Positions 34,655 through 41,446 of a stretch of 44,268 bases of DNA are shown here, one piece after another (within the stretch, counting starts at the first letter, position 1; every line of letters starts with the position of its first letter). Source of the DNA: Streptomyces sp. sk2.1 (lineage in GTDB: Bacteria; Actinomycetota; Actinomycetes; Streptomycetales; Streptomycetaceae); the NCBI RefSeq assembly GCF_008120935.1, contig NZ_RDBO01000055.1, positions 29,617 to 73,884 of the forward strand, given 5' to 3'. Under the pieces are notes generated by a model. It worked only from the letters and a program-made list of their open reading frames with translations, was not told the DNA's origin and ran no database searches. The position numbers and the translations under genes were made by a program.

Positions 34655-34689
34655 CGTCCGTCCCGTATCGCTCCGGTGCGGGACGGACG
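34655..34689. terminator. Terminator between convergent genes
   Basis: Perfect 11-bp inverted repeat (CGTCCGTCCCG 34655-34665 with 34679-34689), followed by TGTTTCC. It lies after the secreted-protein stop and before the DUF397 gene stop. Confidence 0.75.
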
Positions 34690-34722
34690 TGTTTCCTGTC
34701 CCGCCGGCCCCGCCGTTCCGGG

Positions 34723-34905
34723 TCAGTCCGCCCGGCCCAGCCCGGCCCGAAAGGCGTCCCAGGCGGCGGGACCGAGAACGATGACGGGTCCGGCGGGATT
34801 CTTGGAGTCGCGGACGGCTACCACTCCGGGGACGTTGGCAGCCACTTCTATGCACTCACCATGCGCTTCGCTGTAGCTGGACTTCCTGAAGCAGAACGCG
34901 ATCAT
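34723..34905 (-). CDS. DUF397 protein (60 aa)
   Basis: Short DUF397 protein with the signature FRKSSYSEAHGECIEVA, VAVRDSKNPAGPVIVLGPAAWDAF. The ATG overlaps the upstream XRE gene's TGA by four bases (ATGA), so the two are translated together. DUF397 proteins are always found with XRE/DUF5753 regulators in Streptomyces; in the Scr1/Scr2 pair of S. coelicolor the DUF397 member behaves as a toxin-like partner of the XRE protein. A toxin role here is inference. The ORF is complete and starts MIAFC rather than the frequent MxxLxW. Confidence 0.92.
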   Translation of the reverse strand: MIAFCFRKSSYSEAHGECIEVAANVPGVVAVRDSKNPAGPVIVLGPAAWDAFRAGLGRAD

Positions 34906-35789
34906 TTACTCATCCCTTTGGCGATGCTCGCGATGAACCGCACCGAATCGTACGGCGACAGGCTCATGGCGCAGGTGCGCGCGAACAGCTCGGAGTACGC
35001 CATGCTCTCTTCCGCTCCCTCCACCCAGTTGGTGGTGCGCAGCCCGTCCATGTGCACCACGTCCACGGCGTCCTCCTCGGCGAACGAGAGGATGTTGAAG
35101 GGGCCTCCGCTGCAGGGATTCACCTCCGCGCGGAAGGGAAGCACCTGCACGTCGATGTTGGGCTGCTCCGCGAGTCGGCACAGATGCTCCAGCTGCCCTC
35201 CCATGACCTGAGGGCCACCGATCATCTGACGCAATGCGGCTTCCCAGATCACCGCGTGCACACGCAGAGGCTTCTCGCCCTGCAGGCGGCGCTGACGGTG
35301 CGCACGCACATCGACGATACGCTCGACCTCATCGATCCTGTCGGGCGAAACAGCCGCCACCGCAAGGGCTCTCACGTACTCGGGCGTCTGGAACAAGCCG
35401 GGAACCAGGGCAAGTTGCCAGGTTCGCACTCTGAGCGCGACATCCTCCATCGCAACGTACTCGCGCAGGCTTCCCGGATTGAGTGAAGTCGTCCACCAGC
35501 CCTTCGCCTTGCGTCGCTCCCGGTCCAGTTTGGCCAGCCGGAGCAACCCCTCGACCACGTGCGGATCATCGACGTCATACGCCCGGCAGAGCGCTGCGAC
35601 ATCCGGGTCCCTGACCGGAACCCATCCGTGTTCCATCTTGGCGATCTTGGCCGCCTGAGCACTGAGAACGGCCGCGGCCTGCGTCTGATTCAACCCTGCG
35701 GCCTCCCGGAAGGTCAGCAGCTGACCGCCCAACTGCCGTGCCAGAACCGTAGAAACGCGATTCCCCAACCCCACACGCGCTTTCGACAC
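34902..35789 (-). CDS. XRE-family regulator with DUF5753 (Scr1/WhiJ-like, 295 aa)
   Basis: An N-terminal helix-turn-helix (about 25-80: FREAAGLNQTQAAAVLSAQAAKIAKMEHG) is followed by a DUF5753 domain (about 100-285) with WQLALVPGLFQTPEYVRAL, VHAVIWEAALRQMIGG and VLPFRAEVNPCSGGPFNIL. This is the WhiJ-like family present in tens of copies in Streptomyces, linked to development and to DUF397 partners, and described for one pair as an antitoxin. The GTG start 35789 has a near-perfect AGGAGGT eight bases upstream. The 3' end overlaps the DUF397 start. It is divergent from an anti-sigma-type ATPase gene, completing the usual trio. Confidence 0.95.
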   Translation of the reverse strand: MSKARVGLGNRVSTVLARQLGGQLLTFREAAGLNQTQAAAVLSAQAAKIAKMEHGWVPVRDPDVAALCRAYDVDDPHVVEGLLRLAKLDRERRKAKGWWTTSLNPGSLREYVAMEDVALRVRTWQLALVPGLFQTPEYVRALAVAAVSPDRIDEVERIVDVRAHRQRRLQGEKPLRVHAVIWEAALRQMIGGPQVMGGQLEHLCRLAEQPNIDVQVLPFRAEVNPCSGGPFNILSFAEEDAVDVVHMDGLRTTNWVEGAEESMAYSELFARTCAMSLSPYDSVRFIASIAKGMSK

Positions 35790-35826
35790 CGTTCAGTACC
35801 TCCTGTACGCGCCCAGTCTGCACGGC

Positions 35827-35842
35827 GTGACCGGACAGTCAC
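35827..35842. promoter_or_regulatory. Dyad in the XRE/ATPase divergence
   Basis: GTGAC (35827-35831) and GTCAC (35838-35842) face each other around CGGACA, close to the XRE start. An AT-rich stretch (GGGATAAATATCTCC, 35856-35870) next to it is a second dyad-like element. Both are plausible operator/promoter parts for self-regulation by the XRE protein. Confidence 0.4.
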
Positions 35843-36032
35843 AATCACTCGTTGGGGATAAATATCTCCAAGTTGGTTGTGCCACCATGCGGGAGTCACT
35901 ACGTTCGGTGTCCAGTCGCTCACCGAGCGGCGAACAGACTCTGGCGGAAGTGCACCGCCCTGCCCCGCGCCCGAAAACGGCGCCCCGCAGGCACGGCATC
36001 GCCACCGCCCGCACCCACGGAGGCACGCGCCC

Positions 36033-36551
36033 ATGACCGCAGCCGAACAGAACTCCGTCCCCGAACCCGCCCCCGAACCCGTCCTCCGCGAGGACCGGAT
36101 CGACTTCGCCCCGACCGCCGACCGGGTCTCCTTCTCCCGGCGGCGCGCCGCGCGGCTGGTGCGGGAGTGGGGGTATCCGGGGCTGGCCGGGGACGCGGCG
36201 TTGCTGGTCAGCGAGTTGGCGACCAACGCGTTACTGCACGGCGTCGTCCGGGGGCGGCTCCTGCGGGTGCGGCTCACGCTCACCGCGACCACGCTCCGGG
36301 TCGCGGTCAGCGATCCGTGGGGCGAACGGCTGCCGGTTCTGCGCGAGGCGACGAGCGAGGAGTGCTACGGGCGCGGGCTCCTGATCGTGGCGGGGATCGC
36401 CGACCGGTGGGGCGTCGAGTCGCGCACCGTCGGCAAGACCGTGTTCGCCGAACTCGCCCTGCGGAAGGGGCCGGACGCGCCGGTGGGCCCGCGCGAACTT
36501 CGCGCGGGCCCACCTCATGCACGTACCGCCGGAACGGTCACGCCCAGGTGA
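36033..36551 (+). CDS. Anti-sigma-type ATP-binding protein with a TTA codon (172 aa)
   Basis: RsbW/SpoIIAB-like HATPase_c protein: N box SELATNALLHG (Asn65), D box VAVSDPWGE, and G box GRGLLIVAGIADRWGV. Such proteins bind or phosphorylate sigma-regulatory partners in Streptomyces. It carries a TTA leucine codon at 36231-36233 (codon 67), the bldA-dependent kind, in a gene of otherwise strong GC bias. ATG 36033 has GGAGG about 10 bases upstream; the open frame reaches further but is Pro/Arg-rich and unconserved. The gene is divergent from the XRE/DUF397 pair, the classical arrangement. Its 3' end is inside a perfect hairpin and overlaps the bkdC stop region. Confidence 0.93.
   Translation: MTAAEQNSVPEPAPEPVLREDRIDFAPTADRVSFSRRRAARLVREWGYPGLAGDAALLVSELATNALLHGVVRGRLLRVRLTLTATTLRVAVSDPWGERLPVLREATSEECYGRGLLIVAGIADRWGVESRTVGKTVFAELALRKGPDAPVGPRELRAGPPHARTAGTVTPR
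36482..36514. terminator. Two-way hairpin inside the end of the ATPase gene
   Basis: Perfect 16-bp inverted repeat (36482-36497 with 36499-36514) around a single base, so the tip must open to form a loop. It lies within the last 25 codons of the ATPase gene and directly after the bkdC stop on the other strand. Confidence 0.7.
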
Positions 36552-37977
36552 TCAGGCGCTTCGGCTGTTCCAGGATCGCGGCGACGTCGGCCAGGACCTT
36601 GGAGCCGAGCTCGCCGTCGACCAGGCGGTGGTCGAACGACAGGGCCAGCGTGGTGACCTGACGCGGCTTCACCTTGCCCTTGTGGACCCACGGCTGGAGC
36701 TTGATCGCACCGACCGCGAGGATCGCGGACTCGCCCGGGTTCAGGATCGGGGTGCCCGTGTCGACGCCGAAGACGCCGACGTTGGTGATCGTCACCGTGC
36801 CGCCCGCCATCGCGGCCGGGGACGTCTTGCCGTCCCGGGCCGTGGAGACCAGCTCGCCCAGGGCCGCCGCGAGCCGCGGCAGGGTCATGTCGTGCGCGTC
36901 CTTGATGTTCGGCACGATCAGACCGCGCGGGGTGGCCGCGGCGATGCCCAGGTTCACGTAGTGCTTCTGGACGATCTCCTGGCCGGCCTCGTCCCAGGCG
37001 GCGTTGATCTCCGGGTTCCGCCTGATCGCGACCAGGAGGGCCTTGGCGATGATCAGGAGCGGGTTGACCCGCACCCCCGCCATGTCCTTGTCCTCCTTGA
37101 GCTCCGCGACCAGCTTCATCGTGCGCGTCACGTCGACGGTGACGAACTCGGTGACGTGCGGGGCCGTGAAGGCGCTGCCCACCATCGCCTGCGCGATGGC
37201 CTTGCGCACGCCCTTGACCGGGATGCGGGTCTCGCGGGCGTCCGCCACCGTCCCGGCCACCGCCGGTGCCTCGACGGCGGGTGCGGGTGCGGGCGCCTGA
37301 ACCGGAACGGGCACGGGGGCCTGCGCCGGTACGGGCGTGGCCGCGGCGTGCACGTCCTCGCGGGTGATGATCCCGTCCTTGCCGGTCGGGACGACGGTCG
37401 CCAGGTCGATGCCCAGGTCCTTGGCCAGCTTGCGCACCGGCGGCTTGGCGAGCGGACGGTCCTTCGGGGCCGCGAGCGCGGCGCCGTGGCCGTTCATCTC
37501 GCCCTGGATCGCCGCGACGGCGGCCGGCACGGAGGCCACCGCGCCCTTGCGGGCGCGCCGCTTCGTGGAGGTCTCGGCCACGCCGTAACCCACCAGGACG
37601 GGCTGGCGGCCCTTGGGGGCCTCGGCCTCCGGCTCGGCCGCGGCGGCCGGCGCGGGGACCTCGGCGGCCGGTGCGGGGGCCGCCGCCTCGGCCGGGGCCG
37701 CGTCACCGCTGCCCGGGGCCACGTCCACCGCGATGATCACCTGGCCGACGTCGACGGTCGTGCCCTCGGGGAAGCGCAGCTCGTGCACCACCCCGTCGAA
37801 CGGGATCGGCAGCTCCACGGCCGCCTTCGCGGTCTCGACCTCGCACACGACCTGACCGTCGGTGACGGTGTCGCCGGGCTGGACGTACCACTTGAGGATC
37901 TCCGCCTCGGTGAGTCCCTCGCCCACGTCGGGCATCTTGAACTCGCGGAAGCGGGCAGCGTTGGAAGTGTCGGTCAT
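36538..37977 (-). CDS. bkdC: Branched-chain 2-oxoacid dehydrogenase E2, dihydrolipoyl acyltransferase (479 aa)
   Basis: E2 core enzyme. N-terminal lipoyl domain with modified Lys51 (VETAKAAVELP), an Ala/Pro/Val-rich linker, a peripheral-subunit-binding domain (PPVRKLAKDLGIDLATV), a second Pro/Ala linker, and the catalytic domain ending with DHRLVDGELG (His450, Asp454). It transfers branched acyl groups to CoA, supplying isobutyryl-, isovaleryl- and 2-methylbutyryl-CoA for branched fatty acids and polyketide starters. It is the third gene of a bkdA-bkdB-bkdC operon, 19 bases after bkdB. ATG 37977 is the conserved start; the frame is open above it within the intergenic gap and bkdB. Which of pyruvate or branched substrates is used cannot be read from E2 alone. 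Confidence 0.95.
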   Translation of the reverse strand: MTDTSNAARFREFKMPDVGEGLTEAEILKWYVQPGDTVTDGQVVCEVETAKAAVELPIPFDGVVHELRFPEGTTVDVGQVIIAVDVAPGSGDAAPAEAAAPAPAAEVPAPAAAAEPEAEAPKGRQPVLVGYGVAETSTKRRARKGAVASVPAAVAAIQGEMNGHGAALAAPKDRPLAKPPVRKLAKDLGIDLATVVPTGKDGIITREDVHAAATPVPAQAPVPVPVQAPAPAPAVEAPAVAGTVADARETRIPVKGVRKAIAQAMVGSAFTAPHVTEFVTVDVTRTMKLVAELKEDKDMAGVRVNPLLIIAKALLVAIRRNPEINAAWDEAGQEIVQKHYVNLGIAAATPRGLIVPNIKDAHDMTLPRLAAALGELVSTARDGKTSPAAMAGGTVTITNVGVFGVDTGTPILNPGESAILAVGAIKLQPWVHKGKVKPRQVTTLALSFDHRLVDGELGSKVLADVAAILEQPKRLITWA

Positions 37978-37996
37978 CGTTGTCACGTCCCAGTCC

Positions 37997-38977
37997 TCAG
38001 TACGCCAGCGAGCGGTCGACGGCGTCGAGCACACGGTCGAGACCCGGCAGGTACTCGTCCTCCAGCCGCGCCGGCGGGTACGGGGCGTGGTAGCCGCCGA
38101 CCCTCAGCACCGGCGCCTCCAGGTGGTAGAAGCACCGCTCGGTGATCCGGGCGGCGATCTCCGCGCCGGAGCCGTAGAACACCGGGGCCTCGTGGACCAC
38201 CACGAGCCGGCCGGTCCGCTCCACCGAGGACTGGATGGTGTCGAAGTCGATCGGGGACATCGAGCGCAGGTCCAGGACCTCGACCGACTTGCCCTCCTCC
38301 TGGGCGGCCTCGGCCGCCGCCAGGCAGACCTTCACCATCGGCCCGTAGGCGGCGAGCGTCAGGTCGGAACCGGTGCGCGCCACCGCCGCCCTGTGCAGCG
38401 GGCCGGGGATGGCGTCGGTCTGGACCTCGCCCTTGTCCCAGTAGCGCCGCTTCGGCTCGAAGAAGATCACCGGGTCGTCGCTCTGGACGGCCTGCTGCAT
38501 CATCCAGTAGGCGTCGCTCGCGTTCGACGGCGAGACCACCTTCAGGCCCGCGACGTGCGCGAACAGTGCCTCGGGCGACTCGCTGTGGTGCTCGACGGCG
38601 CCGATGCCGCCGCCGTAGGGGATGCGGACGACGACGGGCAGCTTGATCTTGCCGAGCGCGCGGGCGTGCATCTTCGCGAGCTGGGTGACGATCTGGTCGT
38701 ACGCGGGGAAGACGAAGCCGTCGAACTGGATCTCCACGACCGGCCGGTAGCCGCGCAGGGCCAGGCCGATCGCCGTGCCGACGATGCCGGACTCGGCGAG
38801 CGGGGTGTCGATCACCCGGTCCTCGCCGAAGTCCTTCTGGAGCCCGTCGGTGATCCGGAAGACCCCGCCCAGCTTGCCGACGTCCTCACCCATGATGAGG
38901 ACCTTGGGGTCGGTGTCGAGGGCCTTGCGCAGCGACTCGTTGAGCGCCTTCGCGATGGACATCTTTTCCATGGCCAT
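37997..38977 (-). CDS. bkdB: Branched-chain 2-oxoacid dehydrogenase E1 beta (326 aa)
   Basis: Transketolase-like beta subunit: KVLIMGEDVGKLGGVFRITDGL, then TPLAESGIVGTAIGLALRGYRPVVEIQF, and a C-terminal domain of transketolase type (SVEVLDLRSMSPIDFDTI). It pairs with E1 alpha (bkdA) to decarboxylate branched 2-oxoacids with thiamine diphosphate. ATG 38977 lies seven bases past the bkdA stop; two further in-frame ATGs (codons 3 and 6) are possible starts, with weak ribosome sites in each case. It sits mid-operon. Confidence 0.96.
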   Translation of the reverse strand: MAMEKMSIAKALNESLRKALDTDPKVLIMGEDVGKLGGVFRITDGLQKDFGEDRVIDTPLAESGIVGTAIGLALRGYRPVVEIQFDGFVFPAYDQIVTQLAKMHARALGKIKLPVVVRIPYGGGIGAVEHHSESPEALFAHVAGLKVVSPSNASDAYWMMQQAVQSDDPVIFFEPKRRYWDKGEVQTDAIPGPLHRAAVARTGSDLTLAAYGPMVKVCLAAAEAAQEEGKSVEVLDLRSMSPIDFDTIQSSVERTGRLVVVHEAPVFYGSGAEIAARITERCFYHLEAPVLRVGGYHAPYPPARLEDEYLPGLDRVLDAVDRSLAY

Positions 38978-38983
38978 GGCTGC

Positions 38984-40276
38984 TTACTTGCCCTTCTCGG
39001 CGGAGTCGGCGAACGATGCCTGGTACGCGGCGAACTGGGCGCGTTCCTCGTCGACCAGCGGGTTGCCGTCTGCGTAGACGTTGTCGAAGATCGCGATCGG
39101 GTCCGGGTCGGGCATCGCCCGCACCACTTCGCGCACCCGCTTGCCGAGTGCCTCGCTCTCCTCGTCCAGCGCGGTGAAGAACGCCTCGTCGGCGGCGCCC
39201 TGCTTCTCCAGGTACGTGCGCAGCCGCAGGATCGGGTCCTTCGACTCCCAGGCGGCCCGCTCCTCGTCCCTCCGGTACTTCGTCGGGTCGTCGGAGGTGG
39301 TGTGCGCGCCCATCCGGTAGGTGAACGCCTCGACGAGGGTGGGCCCCTCACCCCTGCGGGCCCGCTCCAGCGCCGACCTGGTGACCGCCAGGCAGGCGAG
39401 TACGTCGTTGCCGTCGACCCGGATGCCGGGGAAGCCGAAGCCCTGCGCGCGCTGGTACAGCGGGACGCGGGTCTGCCGCTCGGTCGGCTCGGAGATCGCC
39501 CACTGGTTGTTCTGGCAGAAGAAGACGACGGGGGCGTTGTAGACCGCGGAGAAGGTGAACGACTCGGCCACGTCGCCCTGGCTGGAGGCGCCGTCGCCGA
39601 AGTACGCGATCACGGCCGAGTCCGCGCCGTCCTTGGCGACGCCCATGGCGTAGCCGGTGGCGTGCAGGGTCTGCGAGCCGATGACGATCGTGTACAGGTG
39701 GAAGTTGTTGCTGTTCGGGTCCCATCCGCCGTGGTTCACCCCGCGGAACATCCCGAGCAGGTTGGTCGGGTCGACCCCCCGGCACCAGGCGACGCCGTGC
39801 TCGCGGTACGTCGGGAAGACGTAGTCGTCGTCGCGCAGGGCCCGGCCGGAGCCGATCTGGGCGGCCTCCTGGCCGAGCAGCGAGGCCCACAGGCCCAGCT
39901 CGCCCTGGCGCTGCAGCGCGGTGGCCTCGGCGTCGAAGCGGCGGGTCAGGACCATGTCCCGGTACAGACCGCGCAGCTCGTCGTCGGTCAGGTCGATCGA
40001 GTAGTCCGGGTGCTCGACGCGCTCCCCCTCGGGCGTCAGCAGCTGGACGAGCTCGGGCTCGGAACGCTGCGGCGCCTTCGTGGCTGCCGTCCTCGCCGCG
40101 GTCTTCTTCGCGGCGGTCCTCTTCGCGGGCGCTTTCGCGGACTTCTTCGCCGGCGTGCTCACCGGCTTCTTCGCGGGCGTCGGCGTCTCAGCGGGCGCTT
40201 TCGCGGTCGTCTTCGCTGCGCTGGTCCGCTTGCTGCTGCGTCGCGGTGTGCGCGCGGCAGTGCTCTCCACGGTCAC
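38984..40276 (-). CDS. bkdA: Branched-chain 2-oxoacid dehydrogenase E1 alpha with a Lys/Ala-rich N-terminal tail (430 aa)
   Basis: Thiamine-diphosphate E1 alpha: the ThDP-binding motif runs from GDG (227-229, FGDGASSQGD) to NN (256-257, VFFCQNNQW), and PTYREHGVAWCRG and YRMGAHTTSDDPTKYR are family hallmarks. Residues about 9-70 form an extra tail of Lys/Ala/Pro/Thr (KKPVSTPAKKSAKAPAKRT), disordered and strongly basic. GTG 40276 has GGAGGAG seven bases upstream and begins VTVESTAAR. It is the first gene of the bkdABC operon, divergent from the orphan response regulator across 325 bases. The tail is unusual for a dehydrogenase subunit; it may mediate contact with nucleic acids or the complex core, which is inference. 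Confidence 0.95.
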   Translation of the reverse strand: MTVESTAARTPRRSSKRTSAAKTTAKAPAETPTPAKKPVSTPAKKSAKAPAKRTAAKKTAARTAATKAPQRSEPELVQLLTPEGERVEHPDYSIDLTDDELRGLYRDMVLTRRFDAEATALQRQGELGLWASLLGQEAAQIGSGRALRDDDYVFPTYREHGVAWCRGVDPTNLLGMFRGVNHGGWDPNSNNFHLYTIVIGSQTLHATGYAMGVAKDGADSAVIAYFGDGASSQGDVAESFTFSAVYNAPVVFFCQNNQWAISEPTERQTRVPLYQRAQGFGFPGIRVDGNDVLACLAVTRSALERARRGEGPTLVEAFTYRMGAHTTSDDPTKYRRDEERAAWESKDPILRLRTYLEKQGAADEAFFTALDEESEALGKRVREVVRAMPDPDPIAIFDNVYADGNPLVDEERAQFAAYQASFADSAEKGK

Positions 40277-40601
40277 GTGCGTGCTCCTCCGTCGGTCCGG
40301 CCCCCGGGGTCTGCCGGGAAGCCAGTGCGGCTCGCCTGGGTCCGTACCCGTGCACGGGGTGGGTGCCGCTCGGTTCGGGGACAGGCGTGACAGGTGCCCC
40401 GGCGAGCGCCCTGCCAAAAGCACGTTACCCAGTGCGACGCATAACTGCGAAACCCCATCTGACCTGCGATTTTGCTTGGATTTCCAAGTAAATCGAAAAA
40501 GTCGGGAACTCTCGCTGGTCACAGCCTAGGTAACGGCCCCGCAGGTCACCGGAACAACCGCACGTTATCCCGCCGTTCGGCGGCAGGGAAGAGGCGAGTG
40601 T
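40277..40601. other. Divergent region between bkdA and the orphan regulator
   Basis: About 325 bases holding the promoters of both operons. The centre (about 40440-40540) is markedly AT-rich for this genome and contains the near-palindrome at 40471-40492. No gene supported. Confidence 0.7.
40471..40492. promoter_or_regulatory. AT-rich near-palindrome, candidate bkd operator
   Basis: Arms TTTGCTTGGA and TCCAAGTAAA around TT pair over ten positions with one G-T mismatch (perfect core CTTGGA-TT-TCCAAG, 40475-40488). Position and AT content suit an Lrp/AsnC-type (BkdR-like) or response-regulator site; no regulator gene of the Lrp family is in the window. The binding protein is unknown. Confidence 0.6.
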
Positions 40602-41276
40602 GTGAGACTGCATTTTGTGCGCGAACAAGGAAAAATCACCGTTTTCCTGCTGGACGACCATGAAGTCGTCCGGCGGGGAGTCCATGAATTGCTCTCGGTC
40701 GAGGACGACATCGAGGTCGTCGGCGAGGCCGGCACGGCGGCGGACGCCCTGGTGCGCATCCCGGCGACCCGGCCGGACGTGGCGGTGCTCGACGTACGGC
40801 TGCCGGACGGGAGCGGCGTGGAGGTGTGCCGGGAGATCCGCTCCCAGGACGAGAACATCAAGTGCCTGATGCTCACCTCGTACGCCGACGACGAGGCCCT
40901 GTTCGACGCGATCATGGCGGGCGCCTCGGGGTATGTGCTGAAGGCGATCCGGGGCAACGAACTGCTGAACGCGGTGCGGGACGTGGCGGCCGGGAAGTCG
41001 CTGCTGGACCCGGTGGCGACCGCCCGGGTCCTGGAGCGGCTGCGCGACGGGAAGAAGGACCGGGGCGACGACAGGCTCGCCTCCCTCACCGACCAGGAGC
41101 GCAAGATCCTCGACCTGATCGGTGAGGGGCTGACGAACCGGGTGATCGGCGAGCGGCTGCACCTCGCCGAGAAGACCATCAAGAACTACGTCTCCAGCCT
41201 GCTCTCCAAGCTCGGCATGGAACGGCGCTCGCAGGCCGCCGCGTACGTGGCCAGGCTGCAGGCGCAGAAGCACTGA
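40602..41276 (+). CDS. Orphan LuxR-family (NarL-type) response regulator (224 aa)
   Basis: A receiver domain (acidic pair D18-D19, phospho-acceptor D64 in AVLDVRLPDG, conserved Lys in GYVLKAIRG) is followed by a LuxR helix-turn-helix (LTDQERKILDLIGEGLTNRVIGERLHLAEKTIKNYVSSLLSKL). No kinase gene is adjacent, so it is an orphan; the strongly similar S. coelicolor regulator next to bkd genes (SCO3818 by memory) influences antibiotic production. GTG 40602 has AGAGG eight bases upstream; GTG 40617 is an alternative. Divergent from bkdA across an AT-rich region, and followed by a tandem repeat starting in its stop codon. Confidence 0.93.
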   Translation: MRLHFVREQGKITVFLLDDHEVVRRGVHELLSVEDDIEVVGEAGTAADALVRIPATRPDVAVLDVRLPDGSGVEVCREIRSQDENIKCLMLTSYADDEALFDAIMAGASGYVLKAIRGNELLNAVRDVAAGKSLLDPVATARVLERLRDGKKDRGDDRLASLTDQERKILDLIGEGLTNRVIGERLHLAEKTIKNYVSSLLSKLGMERRSQAAAYVARLQAQKH

Positions 41277-41368
41277 GCGGGCACTGCCGGGCGAGTACCG
41301 ACGAGCAGGACTGCCGGGCGAGTACCGCTGAGCAGGACTGCCGAGCGGGAGTGTCGGGCGGGACCGCT
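41275..41368. repeat. Imperfect 27-28-bp tandem repeat after the regulator gene
   Basis: Copies begin GAGC(G/A)GG-ACTGCCGGGCGAGTACCG at 41275 and 41303, a diverged copy begins at 41330, and a fragment starts at 41369. The first copy starts inside the regulator stop codon. The following CGGGAC-TTTG-GTCCCG dyad (about 41372-41388) may be a terminator. Confidence 0.75.
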
Positions 41369-41446
41369 GAGCGGGACTTTGGTCCCGGCGCAACCGGGGC
41401 CGCAGCCTCTGTCGGCGGTCTCGCCCGGTGACGGAGAGTGGAGGCC

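Noticed and set aside
37862..40390. Plus-strand frame of about 840 codons opposite bkdA and bkdB
   Set aside because: Antisense shadow of GC-rich coding DNA with no recognisable fold; the minus-strand genes are unmistakable.
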